Shown here piece by piece: positions 15,721-24,623 of a stretch of DNA of 64,000 nucleotides. Both the position numbers and the translations under genes were made by a program. Source of the stretch: Candidatus Moanabacter tarae (GTDB taxonomy: Bacteria; Verrucomicrobiota; Verrucomicrobiia; Opitutales; UBA2987); assembly GCA_003226295.1 (NCBI GenBank), contig CP029803.1:664226-728225 (forward strand), read 5' to 3'. Below the pieces are notes generated by a model. That model was not told where the DNA came from. It saw only the letters and a program-made list of their open reading frames with translations, and made no database searches. The first letter of the stretch is position 1, and each line of letters starts with the position of its first letter.

Positions 15721-17076
15721 ATGAAGGAAGATATTTGGAGTTCGGTAAAAACGGAATTTAGATCGTTATTTCCCGAAGAGGTGTATGATTCCTGGTTTGA
15801 GAATCTCGACAGTATCAACACGGATGATAAGGATACTCTCATGCTCGGGACCTCAAACGAATTTGCCGCCATCTGGATTCAGGATAACTACCTCGATCTC
15901 ATAAATCAAAAGGTTAGATTGGCAGCGGGTAGGGCGATGCAAGTTATAATAGAGGTCACGGGCGAAGGCAATGAAGATAGGAGAGCCATAGTAGAGCCGC
16001 GAATAAAGAATAAACATCGGTCGGGTACAGTAATCGAATCTGACCGATCATTGCTTAATCCTCGAAATACCTTTGAAAACTTCATCATTGGGTCAGGAAA
16101 TCAGCTGGCTCATGCTGCGAGTGTGGCTGTGGCAGATTCTCCTGCCAAAGCTTACAATCCCCTTTTCTTATATGGAGAAACTGGGTTGGGGAAGACTCAC
16201 CTAATGCATGCAATTTCCCATTGTATACTCGATCGTAATCCTTCGACTTCTATAGTATATGTCTCCTGTGAGAAATTCACTAACGAATTCATCAGAGCGA
16301 TCCAGGAAAACACTCTGGTAAATTTTAGGAAGTTCTATCGAAATGTCGAAGTCCTATTGATCGATGACATTCATTTTCTCGCCGGTAAAGAGCGCATCCA
16401 GGAAGAATTTTTCCACACATTCAATGAATTATTCGAATCCCAACGGCAAGTATGTCTTTCAAGTGACCGTCCAGCAGGGGAGATTTCGCATCTGCAGAAT
16501 CGGCTTGTATCTCGATTTCAGTGGGGAATGGTAACTGATATCCAAGCGCCTGATTTCGAGACCCGTTTGGCAATCCTTCGTAAAAAGGCAAATACTCAAA
16601 ATTATCAGATTCCGAACGAAATTCTTGAATTTATGGCTGAGCGGATTACGAGGAATGTTCGTCGCATGGAGGGAGCATTGATTAGTGTAGCTCATTATGC
16701 GAAGCTAATGGACCAACCTCTAAATATCGAGATTGTGGAAGGGCTCCTTCAGCATTTATTGCAGGAGGATGCACAAAACAAGGTTACGGTAGAAAAGATT
16801 CAGAAAAGAGTCGTTGATTTTTTCAATCTTCGGCAGAGCGATATGGTGAGTAAGAGACGCCCAAGTAATATTGCATTTCCTCGTCAGATCGCAATGTACT
16901 TGAGTCGCCTTCTGACAAATAACAGCTTGCAAGAGATTGGTGAATCATTTGGCGGGCGTGACCACGGTACCGTTATTCATGCCTGTAAAACTGTAGAGAA
17001 TATGATGGAGCAAGATGAGACAGTAAGTAGGAACGTAGATTTTCTTGCCAATCAGTTGTCTCAGCAAAACACTTAG
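15721..17076 (+). CDS. dnaA: Chromosomal replication initiator DnaA
   Basis: This 451-residue AAA+ protein opens the replication origin. Domain I is at about 1-80 (WFENLDSINTDDKDTLMLGTSN region), followed by a short linker. The AAA+ core has Walker A GETGLGKTHL (about 150-159) and Walker B LLIDDIHFL, and the C-terminal DNA-binding domain has the signature GGRDHGTVIHACK (about 417-429). dnaN is not next to it, and no box cluster is visible, so the origin is probably elsewhere. Confidence 0.97.
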   Translation: MKEDIWSSVKTEFRSLFPEEVYDSWFENLDSINTDDKDTLMLGTSNEFAAIWIQDNYLDLINQKVRLAAGRAMQVIIEVTGEGNEDRRAIVEPRIKNKHRSGTVIESDRSLLNPRNTFENFIIGSGNQLAHAASVAVADSPAKAYNPLFLYGETGLGKTHLMHAISHCILDRNPSTSIVYVSCEKFTNEFIRAIQENTLVNFRKFYRNVEVLLIDDIHFLAGKERIQEEFFHTFNELFESQRQVCLSSDRPAGEISHLQNRLVSRFQWGMVTDIQAPDFETRLAILRKKANTQNYQIPNEILEFMAERITRNVRRMEGALISVAHYAKLMDQPLNIEIVEGLLQHLLQEDAQNKVTVEKIQKRVVDFFNLRQSDMVSKRRPSNIAFPRQIAMYLSRLLTNNSLQEIGESFGGRDHGTVIHACKTVENMMEQDETVSRNVDFLANQLSQQNT

Positions 17077-17146
17077 GAGTTAGTTGGTCCGATAAATTCC
17101 GTCACATTTCTGGTCTCGTGTGATATAAAGCTAATCAAGCGCTATT

Positions 17147-17662
17147 ATGGAAATCCCTCTTGAACAAAGGAAAGCTGTCGCCTCTTGGGTCCGGGAAGGT
17201 CTATCTTTGGCTGAGATTCAGCGCCTTCTAGATGAGAAGTTCTCTATCTCCATTACATATATGGATGTGCGATTTTTGGTCGATGACCTTGAACTGACTT
17301 TGCAGGATGATGGATCTGAATCGAATTCGACGATGGCCTCTAACGATAATTCGGGGCAGGGTCCTTCTTCCTTGTCAGAGGACCAGACTGACCCGATGGT
17401 AGCAGATGAGGAGCTACTTGCCGATACTGCATCCGAAATCATGGGCCCTGAGGTGAGTATCGAAGTTGATAGCATCCTCAAACCGGGTGCCCTTGTTAGT
17501 GGCAATGCTAGGTTTAGTGATGGAGTGAAGGCTGAATGGGCCATCGATCAGCTTGGAAGATTGGCGTTTACTCCGGATCAGGAGGGATACAAGCCAAGCT
17601 CGGAAGACTTACAAGTTTTTCAACAGAAGCTTCAAAGTGCTTTAGAAAAGAAAGGGTTCTGA
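17147..17662 (+). CDS. Conserved acidic protein with helix-turn-helix-like N-terminus
   Basis: This 171-residue protein has no function I can name. The N-terminal part (1-50) is helical with the pattern WVREGLSLAEIQRLLDEKF...YMDVRFLVDDL, which looks like a small winged or helix-turn-helix module. A low-complexity acidic and Ser-rich linker follows (about 55-100), then a compact beta-containing tail (about 108-171) with FSDGVKAEWAIDQLGRLAF. There is no signal peptide. It lies 70 nt after dnaA on the same strand and converges on ligA. I believe similar proteins occur widely in Opitutae, but that is memory, not a search. Confidence 0.7.
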   Translation: MEIPLEQRKAVASWVREGLSLAEIQRLLDEKFSISITYMDVRFLVDDLELTLQDDGSESNSTMASNDNSGQGPSSLSEDQTDPMVADEELLADTASEIMGPEVSIEVDSILKPGALVSGNARFSDGVKAEWAIDQLGRLAFTPDQEGYKPSSEDLQVFQQKLQSALEKKGF

Positions 17663-17701
17663 GGTCTGTATAACTGTGCTCTATATCCTTCTTAGAAGGA
17701 C

Positions 17702-19927
17702 CTAAAGTTTGTTTAGCAGGCTCAGTAGTCCGGATTCGTTGAGGATCTTTATGTTTAGCATTGTAGCTTTCCCGAGTTTTGAACCTGGTGACTCTCCGGC
17801 TACAAGGTAGTCGGTCGCTTTGGTTACCGAAGATAATATTTTTCCTCCCGCTTGCTCGATTATTGCTTTTGTCTCGTCTCGAGTAAAGGAAGGGAGAGTT
17901 CCAGTTAGAACGAACGTTTTTCCCTCGAGAAGGCGGGAATTGTCTGAATCCAGTTTCAGGTAATTGTCGCTATGCGGGTTGATTCCATGTACCATAAGTC
18001 TATGGATGAGTTCAGTGCCAAATCCGGATTCGAAAAAGCGGATTGTATTTTGGGCGGATACGGGTCCAATCTCGGATGCTGGAGGCAGTTCATCCAAGGA
18101 TTGCTCGAGTTCCAGAATTTCTTTTCCAAGGTTGTGGAATCTAATCTTCCGTTCCTCCCTTTCTGGTTCTGACTTTGGTGGGGTTTTTCGGGAATTCGGA
18201 GAAATGGCGTTCCTTTCCTCCTTCAACCGGGAGAGAGCGACAATCGTATGCAGGACCTTTGATTTTGCAGTTGATTTCAGATTCTTGTGCAATTTGGATA
18301 TCTCTTTGGCTTTAGCCTCACCCACATAGGGAATACCAAAACCGTAGAGCCAACGAGAGAGCGGAAGATTTCTCGAACGGTGTAAGGCCTCTACTATTTT
18401 GGCCGCATTTTTAGGACCAAATTGGTGCGGAGAATTTTCTGTTCCCAGATTAAGTTTTGAGAGCTGGACCTCTTCCAAATCGAAGAGGTCGACTGGCGAA
18501 TTAATATGGAAGTTTTCAACAATTTTTTCCGCTACGATGCCGCCAAGGCTTTCAATATTAAGTGCTCTACGACTGGCAAAAAATTCTATGCGGCTGGTCA
18601 CTTGAGCAGTGCACTGAAAATTGACGCAACTATAATCAACAAATCCCTCTAGACGATGGATGGGTTCCCCACAGGAGGGACAAACTCCGTTCAAGTGTTC
18701 CAGGAGATCAAAGGGCTGAGAATCCTCCGGCCTATTCTCGGTTATCACTTGGATAATTGCCGGAATGATTTCACCAGCTTTCTCGACCACTACTGTGTCC
18801 CCAACTCGGATGTCCTTCCTTGATATTTCTTCTGCATTATGCAGGGATGCTCTCGACACCGTTGTTCCAGCTAGATCTAAAGGATCAAGTTCTGCGACAG
18901 GAGTTAGTCGTCCGGTCCGTCCCACCTGTACAGTAATGGCTCGTAAGCGTGTTGCGGCTTGTTCGGCAGCAAATTTATAAGCTATAGCCCATCTGGGGGC
19001 TTTTGCGGTTGAGCCGGCAAGGGATTGTCTTTCGGTGTCGTTGAGTTTGATGACCGCACCGTCGGTGGCATAGCGAAATTTATGGCGCCGTTGGTCTAGT
19101 TCTTTTATGCTGACCCATGCCTGCTCGATCCCATGAGCGAGCCAGTATTGTTCCACCACTGGCATTGCCCAAGATCTCAATGCTTCTTGGAAGCTGACTT
19201 GAGTCTCGAACATTTGGGGTTCGCACGAGCCCATTGCGTATAGGACAATCTCAAGTTTCCGTTCTCGGGCGACATTCTGATCGAGCAGTTTTACTGACCC
19301 TGCAGCGAAATTCCTAGGATTGGTAAATAGAGGTTTTCCTCTTGCAGCACGTTCCCTGTTGATTCGCTTGAATTCCTCAAGAGTCATATAGATTTCACCG
19401 CGAATTTCAATGATTTCAGGCGCTTTGGGCCCTATAAGTGTTCGAGGCAGATCCTCAATATGGCTAACACTTGCCGTAATATCGTCTCCTTCGGCTCCGT
19501 TCCCGCGAGTTACTGCCCTCTTTAACGATCCTTTCTCATAGGTGAGACTGACCGCTACCCCGTCGATCTTGGGTTCTATTACATAAATTAGCTTCTTTGG
19601 ACCGAGGATCCTTTGAAGTCGTCTTTCGAAGTCAAAGAGTTCCTCTTTATTGTAGGTGTTGTCCAGGCTCAGCATCGGTTGCCGGTGTATATAAGTTTTA
19701 AATCCTTCAAGCCGATCGTCACCCACATTTTGGGTCGGAGAATCGTCCGTTTTAAGTTTAGGATTCCTTTCCTCCAATTCTGCCAATTCAGATTTCAGAT
19801 TATCGTAATCCTGATCGGAAATTTCGGGTTGGGTACCTTGTTGAGCTGCCCGAAAATAGATTTCGTCATATCGCTTGATTTTACTCCTGAGGAAGACAAT
19901 TCGAGACGCAGTATTACCATCAAGCAT
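17702..19927 (-). CDS. ligA: NAD-dependent DNA ligase
   Basis: This 741-residue protein joins Okazaki fragments using NAD. Seen: the adenylation motif EPKIDG with nucleophile Lys120, an OB region with VGRTGRLTPVAELDP, a four-Cys zinc finger (CPSCG...CVNFQC), HhH repeats and a C-terminal BRCT domain (LLEGKTFVLTGTLPSF to the end). Compared with the roughly 670 residues of typical LigA, an extra charged segment of about 60 residues, rich in Lys, Glu and Ser, interrupts the HhH region near residues 545-610. The reading frame is intact. Confidence 0.96.
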   Translation of the reverse strand: MLDGNTASRIVFLRSKIKRYDEIYFRAAQQGTQPEISDQDYDNLKSELAELEERNPKLKTDDSPTQNVGDDRLEGFKTYIHRQPMLSLDNTYNKEELFDFERRLQRILGPKKLIYVIEPKIDGVAVSLTYEKGSLKRAVTRGNGAEGDDITASVSHIEDLPRTLIGPKAPEIIEIRGEIYMTLEEFKRINRERAARGKPLFTNPRNFAAGSVKLLDQNVARERKLEIVLYAMGSCEPQMFETQVSFQEALRSWAMPVVEQYWLAHGIEQAWVSIKELDQRRHKFRYATDGAVIKLNDTERQSLAGSTAKAPRWAIAYKFAAEQAATRLRAITVQVGRTGRLTPVAELDPLDLAGTTVSRASLHNAEEISRKDIRVGDTVVVEKAGEIIPAIIQVITENRPEDSQPFDLLEHLNGVCPSCGEPIHRLEGFVDYSCVNFQCTAQVTSRIEFFASRRALNIESLGGIVAEKIVENFHINSPVDLFDLEEVQLSKLNLGTENSPHQFGPKNAAKIVEALHRSRNLPLSRWLYGFGIPYVGEAKAKEISKLHKNLKSTAKSKVLHTIVALSRLKEERNAISPNSRKTPPKSEPEREERKIRFHNLGKEILELEQSLDELPPASEIGPVSAQNTIRFFESGFGTELIHRLMVHGINPHSDNYLKLDSDNSRLLEGKTFVLTGTLPSFTRDETKAIIEQAGGKILSSVTKATDYLVAGESPGSKLGKATMLNIKILNESGLLSLLNKL

Positions 19928-20231
19928 TGTCTAGATATTCCTATGTGCAGTCAGAGTGATCTTTTGAATCGCCTTCCAGGAATTATTGAGAAAGTACTCA
20001 ATTTCACTAGGATTGGATGGCGAAGGAGGGTAGCGAGGAACTAATGATTTAGAAATGACTCAATTTTGGTAATACGATAAGCAAATGCAATCGTGGAATC
20101 TTTGTTCTAAGAACACTCGACGATTTGAAGATTGGATCCGCAAGTTGCATAGGGCGGACTATCCGGGTGATATTGTTTCATGCGTTAATTTATCTCCGTA
20201 GGGTTCTACGAAAGAAGGAATAATGACCCTA

Positions 20232-20259
20232 AAGAAGAGGAGCAGAGACTCCTCTTCTT
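20232..20259. repeat. 11-bp perfect inverted repeat
   Basis: The arms AAGAAGAGGAG and CTCCTCTTCTT are exact reverse complements with a 6-nt loop. No T-run follows on either strand, so it does not look like a standard intrinsic terminator. It lies within a 12-codon reading frame (20223-20261) preceded by AAGGAA. Confidence 0.7.
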
Positions 20260-20494
20260 GAAGCTAACTGAAGGACCGAGATTTATTTCTATTTTAAAAA
20301 CCCGTTAAGCACAAATTCCTGAAAGAACCTTTCAATTGGACGCGCACACTTCACTGAAGTTGTGAATTCGTAACGATGTGCTTCCCAGATTGCGCTCCGT
20401 CTGTTATATCCTATTCAAAGAACTATAGAATTCCTTGAATCTACCTTATAAATACATTTCTTCCATCGCGGTTTATGACCCTAATTATATGCGG

Positions 20495-20524
20495 TTGACA
20501 GTTTTCACTGGTGGAAGTTATCGA
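20495..20524 (+). promoter_or_regulatory. Possible sigma-70-like promoter of the PQQ dehydrogenase gene
   Basis: A perfect TTGACA at 20495-20500 is followed after 18 nt by TATCGA, a weak -10 match. The element lies about 80 nt before an AGGAG ribosome site and the gene start. The call rests mainly on the -35 box. Confidence 0.3.
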
Positions 20525-20601
20525 TTCTTGCTGGTATCTTCTTCCGTAAGATTGCTGTTAGTGTGAATAAGATACCTTAATCATAAAAGGAGAAACCGAT
20601 T

Positions 20602-22293
20602 ATGTCTGCTTTAAAGAAAATGCCGAAGTTTATTGCTGTGCTATTTACTCTTTCCCTATGGAGTAATGATCTTTCAAGTGCTGAAGTAGGAGTTGATCGG
20701 CTTATAGGAGCGGGGAACGAACCGCAAAATTGGATGACCTATTCAGGTACTTACAATGCTTGGCGATACAGTTCTTTAAGTCAGATTAATCAGAGTAATG
20801 TGAAGCAACTTGTTCCCGTATGGGTCTTCCAGACTGGAGTCGTAGACGGAGGATTTTCCTGTACTCCGTTAGTGGTAGATGGAGTAATGTACATAACTAG
20901 CCCATGGAACCGCGTTTTTGCAATTGACGCTGTTACTGGAAAGGAAATTTGGCACTATTATTATCCTGTCCCAGAGGAATTTGGATTGCTTTATGGTCCA
21001 TGGAATCGGGGAGTGGCTTTAGGTCATGGTCTCGTCTTTATGGGAACGATTGATAACCATTTGGTAGCTCTTGATGCTGAGACTGGGGAGGAGGTTTGGA
21101 ATGTAAATATCGAGGATGTTGATCAGTGTGGTTGTAACATTACTGGTGCTCCGCTTGTAGTTAAAGATAAGGTTGTTGTCGGAGTCACTGGTGGTGATTC
21201 GGCCCACCGTGGTTATCTCAACGCTTTTGACGCGAAGACCGGTAAGCGGGCCTGGCGTTTCTGGACTATACCAGCTCCCGGTGAAGAAGGGAGCGATACA
21301 TGGAGTGGCGATAGCTGGAAATATGGAGGAGGAGCGACTTGGCTGACCGGATCATACGATCCCGATCTCAATCTGATTTACTGGGGAGTGGGTAATCCTG
21401 CTGCCGATTTTTACGGAGAAACTCGCAAGGGGTCTAACCTTTACACTGATTCAATCGTAGCACTGGACGCGGACACTGGTGAGCTAAAATGGTACCACCA
21501 ACAGATCCCACATGATGTCTGGGACTGGGATGCTGCCTACGAGTGTGTTCTCATGGATCTGGAGGTCGAAGGGAAAAAACGAAAGCTCCTGATAAATGTT
21601 AACAAGGGAGGCTACACCTGGGTAATTGACCGGACCAATGGTGAGTTTGTCAATGCATGGCCCATCGCTGAGGAGATCAATTGGATCAGTGGAATTGATT
21701 CAGAAGGTAATCTCTTGGGACGATTAGAACCTGCAGTGGGCGAAACGACCCTAATCTGCCCCTCTATAGGAGGGGCTCGCAGTTGGAATCATGCAGCCTA
21801 TAGTCCAAAGACGGGCCTTTTTTACACAACTGCTATTGAATGGTGTCAGGATTTGACGGTTCAAGTAGAGGAACCACGTCCGGGCGAACCCTATTTTGGT
21901 GGTGTCTTTGAGCTCCGTAGGACGCCTCAGGGAGAAGCTTGGAGTCATTTTGATGCCTATGATCCATTGTCCGGGGAAAAACGGTGGAGTTATCGTTCTA
22001 AGTACCCATTGTTGGCATCATCGGTCGCAACCGGAGGAAATCTAGTGTTCACGGGAGACCCGGAGGGAAACTTTATGGCATTCGATGCTGTTGATGGGGA
22101 GAAGCTTTGGAGTTTCAACACTGGATCTGGGCATCGAGGTTCGCCCATTACTTATTCGGTGGATGGAATCCAATTTGTGGCTGTGCCGGTTGGCTGGGGG
22201 TCAGCGGTATCTGGAATTATGTCTCAGATTTGGCCAGAAGTAGAAGATTTCCCTAGTGGCTCCGCTCTTTTTGCATTTGCGCTGGGTAAATGA
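20602..22293 (+). CDS. PQQ-dependent alcohol dehydrogenase, probably lanthanide type
   Basis: This 563-residue periplasmic quinoprotein has a signal peptide (about 1-27) and the eight-bladed propeller with repeated tryptophan-docking motifs such as AIDAVTGKEIWHY and ALDAETGEEVWNV. The probable catalytic Asp308 in PHDVWDWD is followed by Asp310; this Asp-x-Asp pattern marks XoxF, ExaF and PedH enzymes that use lanthanides. Asn265 fits the metal-ligand Asn. At the usual ligand Glu there is Asp199 (TGGDSAHRGY). The vicinal Cys-Cys of methanol dehydrogenases is replaced by LLYGPWNRG; a CGC lies at 176-178. The substrate is unknown. The next gene encodes its likely cytochrome acceptor. Confidence 0.9.
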   Translation: MSALKKMPKFIAVLFTLSLWSNDLSSAEVGVDRLIGAGNEPQNWMTYSGTYNAWRYSSLSQINQSNVKQLVPVWVFQTGVVDGGFSCTPLVVDGVMYITSPWNRVFAIDAVTGKEIWHYYYPVPEEFGLLYGPWNRGVALGHGLVFMGTIDNHLVALDAETGEEVWNVNIEDVDQCGCNITGAPLVVKDKVVVGVTGGDSAHRGYLNAFDAKTGKRAWRFWTIPAPGEEGSDTWSGDSWKYGGGATWLTGSYDPDLNLIYWGVGNPAADFYGETRKGSNLYTDSIVALDADTGELKWYHQQIPHDVWDWDAAYECVLMDLEVEGKKRKLLINVNKGGYTWVIDRTNGEFVNAWPIAEEINWISGIDSEGNLLGRLEPAVGETTLICPSIGGARSWNHAAYSPKTGLFYTTAIEWCQDLTVQVEEPRPGEPYFGGVFELRRTPQGEAWSHFDAYDPLSGEKRWSYRSKYPLLASSVATGGNLVFTGDPEGNFMAFDAVDGEKLWSFNTGSGHRGSPITYSVDGIQFVAVPVGWGSAVSGIMSQIWPEVEDFPSGSALFAFALGK

Positions 22294-22317
22294 TTTTGCG
22301 CTGAGGGGTAAGGTTTT

Positions 22318-23286
22318 GTGGGTAAAAGAAGTAGAGATAAGGTTTATTCATCGTATATAAAGTTAGTATTGACTTTATTAATATGGATACCTTTGCAGGC
22401 CAATGGAAGTGAACACAAAGTGTCTCTATCGGATATCGATATAATTAATAAAGGCCGAAAGCTATTCGCTCAAAGCTGTTCTGTTGGCTATTGTCATGGT
22501 AAGGAGGGTCGTGCTGGAAGAGGTCCTCGTCTTCGGGGCAAGACTTGGGATAGGGAATATCTCTACCGGGTGATACTAAAGGGGATTCCGAAGACGGCCA
22601 TGCCTGGCTGGGAGGGTAAGCTAAGTCATGAGGAAATCCTCACCTTGGTTGCCTATATTGGGACTATATCCTCGGTTGGAGGCAACGAACCTGGTGTATC
22701 GAACTCGATTAAGACTGGAGAAAAAACTTTATTCACGAATGGGGTCAAGAATGTTAAAGAAAGATTCAAGTTAGCGGGTAAAATTAACGTAGTTGCTAAA
22801 ACGGCTGCCAAAATCGTCGGTAATTCAGGTCGGGGGAGGGAGCTCTTTTTTAATGTGATGGACGATATGAATTGTGCAGTGTGCCACAGGATTGAAGATA
22901 AGGGGGCCTCTATTGGGTTTGGCCTAATCCGAATCGCCGATAATTCGCCACGTCAGATATTTCGGGATATCGTGCTTCCAAGCCAACGAGTTGAAGAGGC
23001 TGGAAGGCTTTCTTCGCTGGTTATGAAAGATGGTGAGGAGTTTAAGGTTCTGATGGTTGGCGAGAGTCCTACTCGTCTACGAGTCTTTGATATTTCAAGT
23101 TTTCCGCCTGTAACGCGGTCTGTAAAAAAGGAGGAAATCCGCTCCTTGATGGCTACAGGGCGTTCCGCTATGCCCGATTCTTACGCACACCGCTATACCC
23201 TCCAGCAGTTATTAGATCTAGTCGCTTTCATCAAATCAAAAGGAAGTTCGTCCGATTCTTTAGTCACCCTTAGGGATATTCTTTGA
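22318..23286 (+). CDS. Di-heme cytochrome c, likely acceptor for the PQQ dehydrogenase
   Basis: This 322-residue exported protein starts at GTG, 24 nt after the PQQ gene. A hydrophobic signal (about 14-29) ends near QANGS. Two cytochrome domains follow. The first has the variant heme site C54-SVGY-C59-H60 (CX4CH) with candidate axial Met95 in AMPGW. The second has the normal site C186-AV-C189-H190 and a candidate Met in AMPDSYAHRYT. Electron transfer from the quinoprotein to the respiratory chain is inferred from adjacency and exported heme domains. Confidence 0.88.
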   Translation: MGKRSRDKVYSSYIKLVLTLLIWIPLQANGSEHKVSLSDIDIINKGRKLFAQSCSVGYCHGKEGRAGRGPRLRGKTWDREYLYRVILKGIPKTAMPGWEGKLSHEEILTLVAYIGTISSVGGNEPGVSNSIKTGEKTLFTNGVKNVKERFKLAGKINVVAKTAAKIVGNSGRGRELFFNVMDDMNCAVCHRIEDKGASIGFGLIRIADNSPRQIFRDIVLPSQRVEEAGRLSSLVMKDGEEFKVLMVGESPTRLRVFDISSFPPVTRSVKKEEIRSLMATGRSAMPDSYAHRYTLQQLLDLVAFIKSKGSSSDSLVTLRDIL

Positions 23287-23430
23287 CCGATGGTTTTAAA
23301 AAGAGAGGATTACAACTAGTTGGTTGGATGATTCCATCATCCCTAGACGGTGCCTCATAGTTCTGCTCAAAGGTCTGGGTTTTAAGATTAGAGTTATCGT
23401 CTTCAATAAACTCAGGAACGGTATGAGTTC

Positions 23431-24390
23431 TTACGTTCCGGATTGTGCACCGGCGATGTCGAGTACAATGGAATATAACGAAGTGTCTCCAGCGATATAA
23501 AGAGTTTTGGCATCTGGCCCTCCAAAACAGCAATTGGCTACCCGTTGTTCGGGAATGAGGATTTTTCCGATTAATTCGCCTTCTGCCGTGTAGCACTGTA
23601 TGCCATCTGCAGCACTTGTCCATAGGTTGCCTTCTACGTCACAACGGAAACCGTCTGAAGTCCCTGGTCGTACCTTTGCGAATTCTCGACCGTTTTCCAC
23701 ATATCGCCCATCCGAGGAGACATTGAATGCCATTAGGTTTTCGGATTTTCCTGTATCGGACACGTAGAGAATATCTTCTCCAGGAGAAAACGCTAGTCCG
23801 TTGGGTCGATCCATACTGTCGACCACAATTTCGAGAGTTCCAGTGACTTCATCAAACCGGTAAACATAACAACCGCTAATTTCTGACTTTCGCTGCCGAC
23901 CTTCGCGATCGGAGAGAATTCCGTAGGGAGGATCTGTGAACCAAATTGTTCCATCTGATTTCACAACTACATCGTTCGGCGAATTTAGACGTTTCCCATT
24001 ATAGCGATCAACAAGGACAGTGAGGGTCCCATCATGTTCAGTACGTAGGATGCAGTGAGGAAGATGTTGTGCGCTGATTAAGCGACCCTCAAGGTCAACA
24101 GTATTGCCGTTAGTGTAATTTGAAGGTTCTTTGAATACGGATGTTTCCCTGCTCGTTAGATTGAATTCTAGCATGCGATTATTCGGTATGTCCGACCATA
24201 TCACAGCATTCCTTTGTGATAGGAAGACAGGGCCCTCCGCCCATTCGGTCCCCCGCCAATGGTGTATTAATTCTGGTTCCTCCGGCAGGAGTTGTCGAAA
24301 ATCGGGATTGTAATACTCTATGCCCTCTCTAAGTTGATTGGCTGTTTTTGTCCTGTCGTGTTGTGGAAAGATCTTTGATTTTGCGATCAT
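23431..24390 (-). CDS. SMP-30/gluconolactonase-family lactonase
   Basis: This 319-residue six-bladed propeller enzyme probably hydrolyses a sugar lactone to the acid. Seen: the metal-ligand Glu in WAEGPVF, Asn in RLNSPNDVVVKSDG and Asp in SDGFRCDVEG, with the family segment IWFTDPPYG. There is no clear signal peptide. It lies opposite to and downstream of the quinoprotein pair, so a link to sugar or alcohol oxidation is possible but unproven. Confidence 0.88.
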   Translation of the reverse strand: MIAKSKIFPQHDRTKTANQLREGIEYYNPDFRQLLPEEPELIHHWRGTEWAEGPVFLSQRNAVIWSDIPNNRMLEFNLTSRETSVFKEPSNYTNGNTVDLEGRLISAQHLPHCILRTEHDGTLTVLVDRYNGKRLNSPNDVVVKSDGTIWFTDPPYGILSDREGRQRKSEISGCYVYRFDEVTGTLEIVVDSMDRPNGLAFSPGEDILYVSDTGKSENLMAFNVSSDGRYVENGREFAKVRPGTSDGFRCDVEGNLWTSAADGIQCYTAEGELIGKILIPEQRVANCCFGGPDAKTLYIAGDTSLYSIVLDIAGAQSGT

Positions 24391-24623
24391 ACACTATGCC
24401 TTTTTTAAGGAAATTTCACCACCGAAAGATTTTCGATATAGGTCAAGGGATTAACGGTTTATATGGCCGGGTGATCAGAATCTGAGCCAACGACCCGAAG
24501 GAGAGTCCCATTAGGTGGAATAGTAGATATTCCATGAATCCAGATTTCGTTGGCTGGAGATGATGGGTGGCGGCATTACCAAAAGGAATTAGCTCAGAAT
24601 GTTGCTCAGCGGTTAATATCTGT

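Larger units (their letters stand above)
19928..20601. other. 674-bp divergent region between ligA and the PQQ dehydrogenase gene
   Basis: No long gene is present. The region holds an 11-bp perfect hairpin (20232-20259) overlapping a possible 12-codon reading frame, and an 8-bp inverted repeat GGTATCTT/AAGATACC (20533-20540 and 20569-20576) just before the PQQ gene. It also holds a TTGACA element at 20495 and a good AGGAG ribosome site at 20588-20592. Confidence 0.6.

Noticed and set aside
17686-17700. TCCTTCT/AGAAGGA palindrome between the convergent acidic-protein gene and ligA
   Set aside because: The loop is one base and no T-run follows, so it cannot be called a terminator.
23270-23623. 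Minus-strand frame of 117 codons between the cytochrome and lactonase genes
   Set aside because: It overlaps the lactonase gene in another frame and is rich in Arg, His and Thr as expected from a shadow frame.
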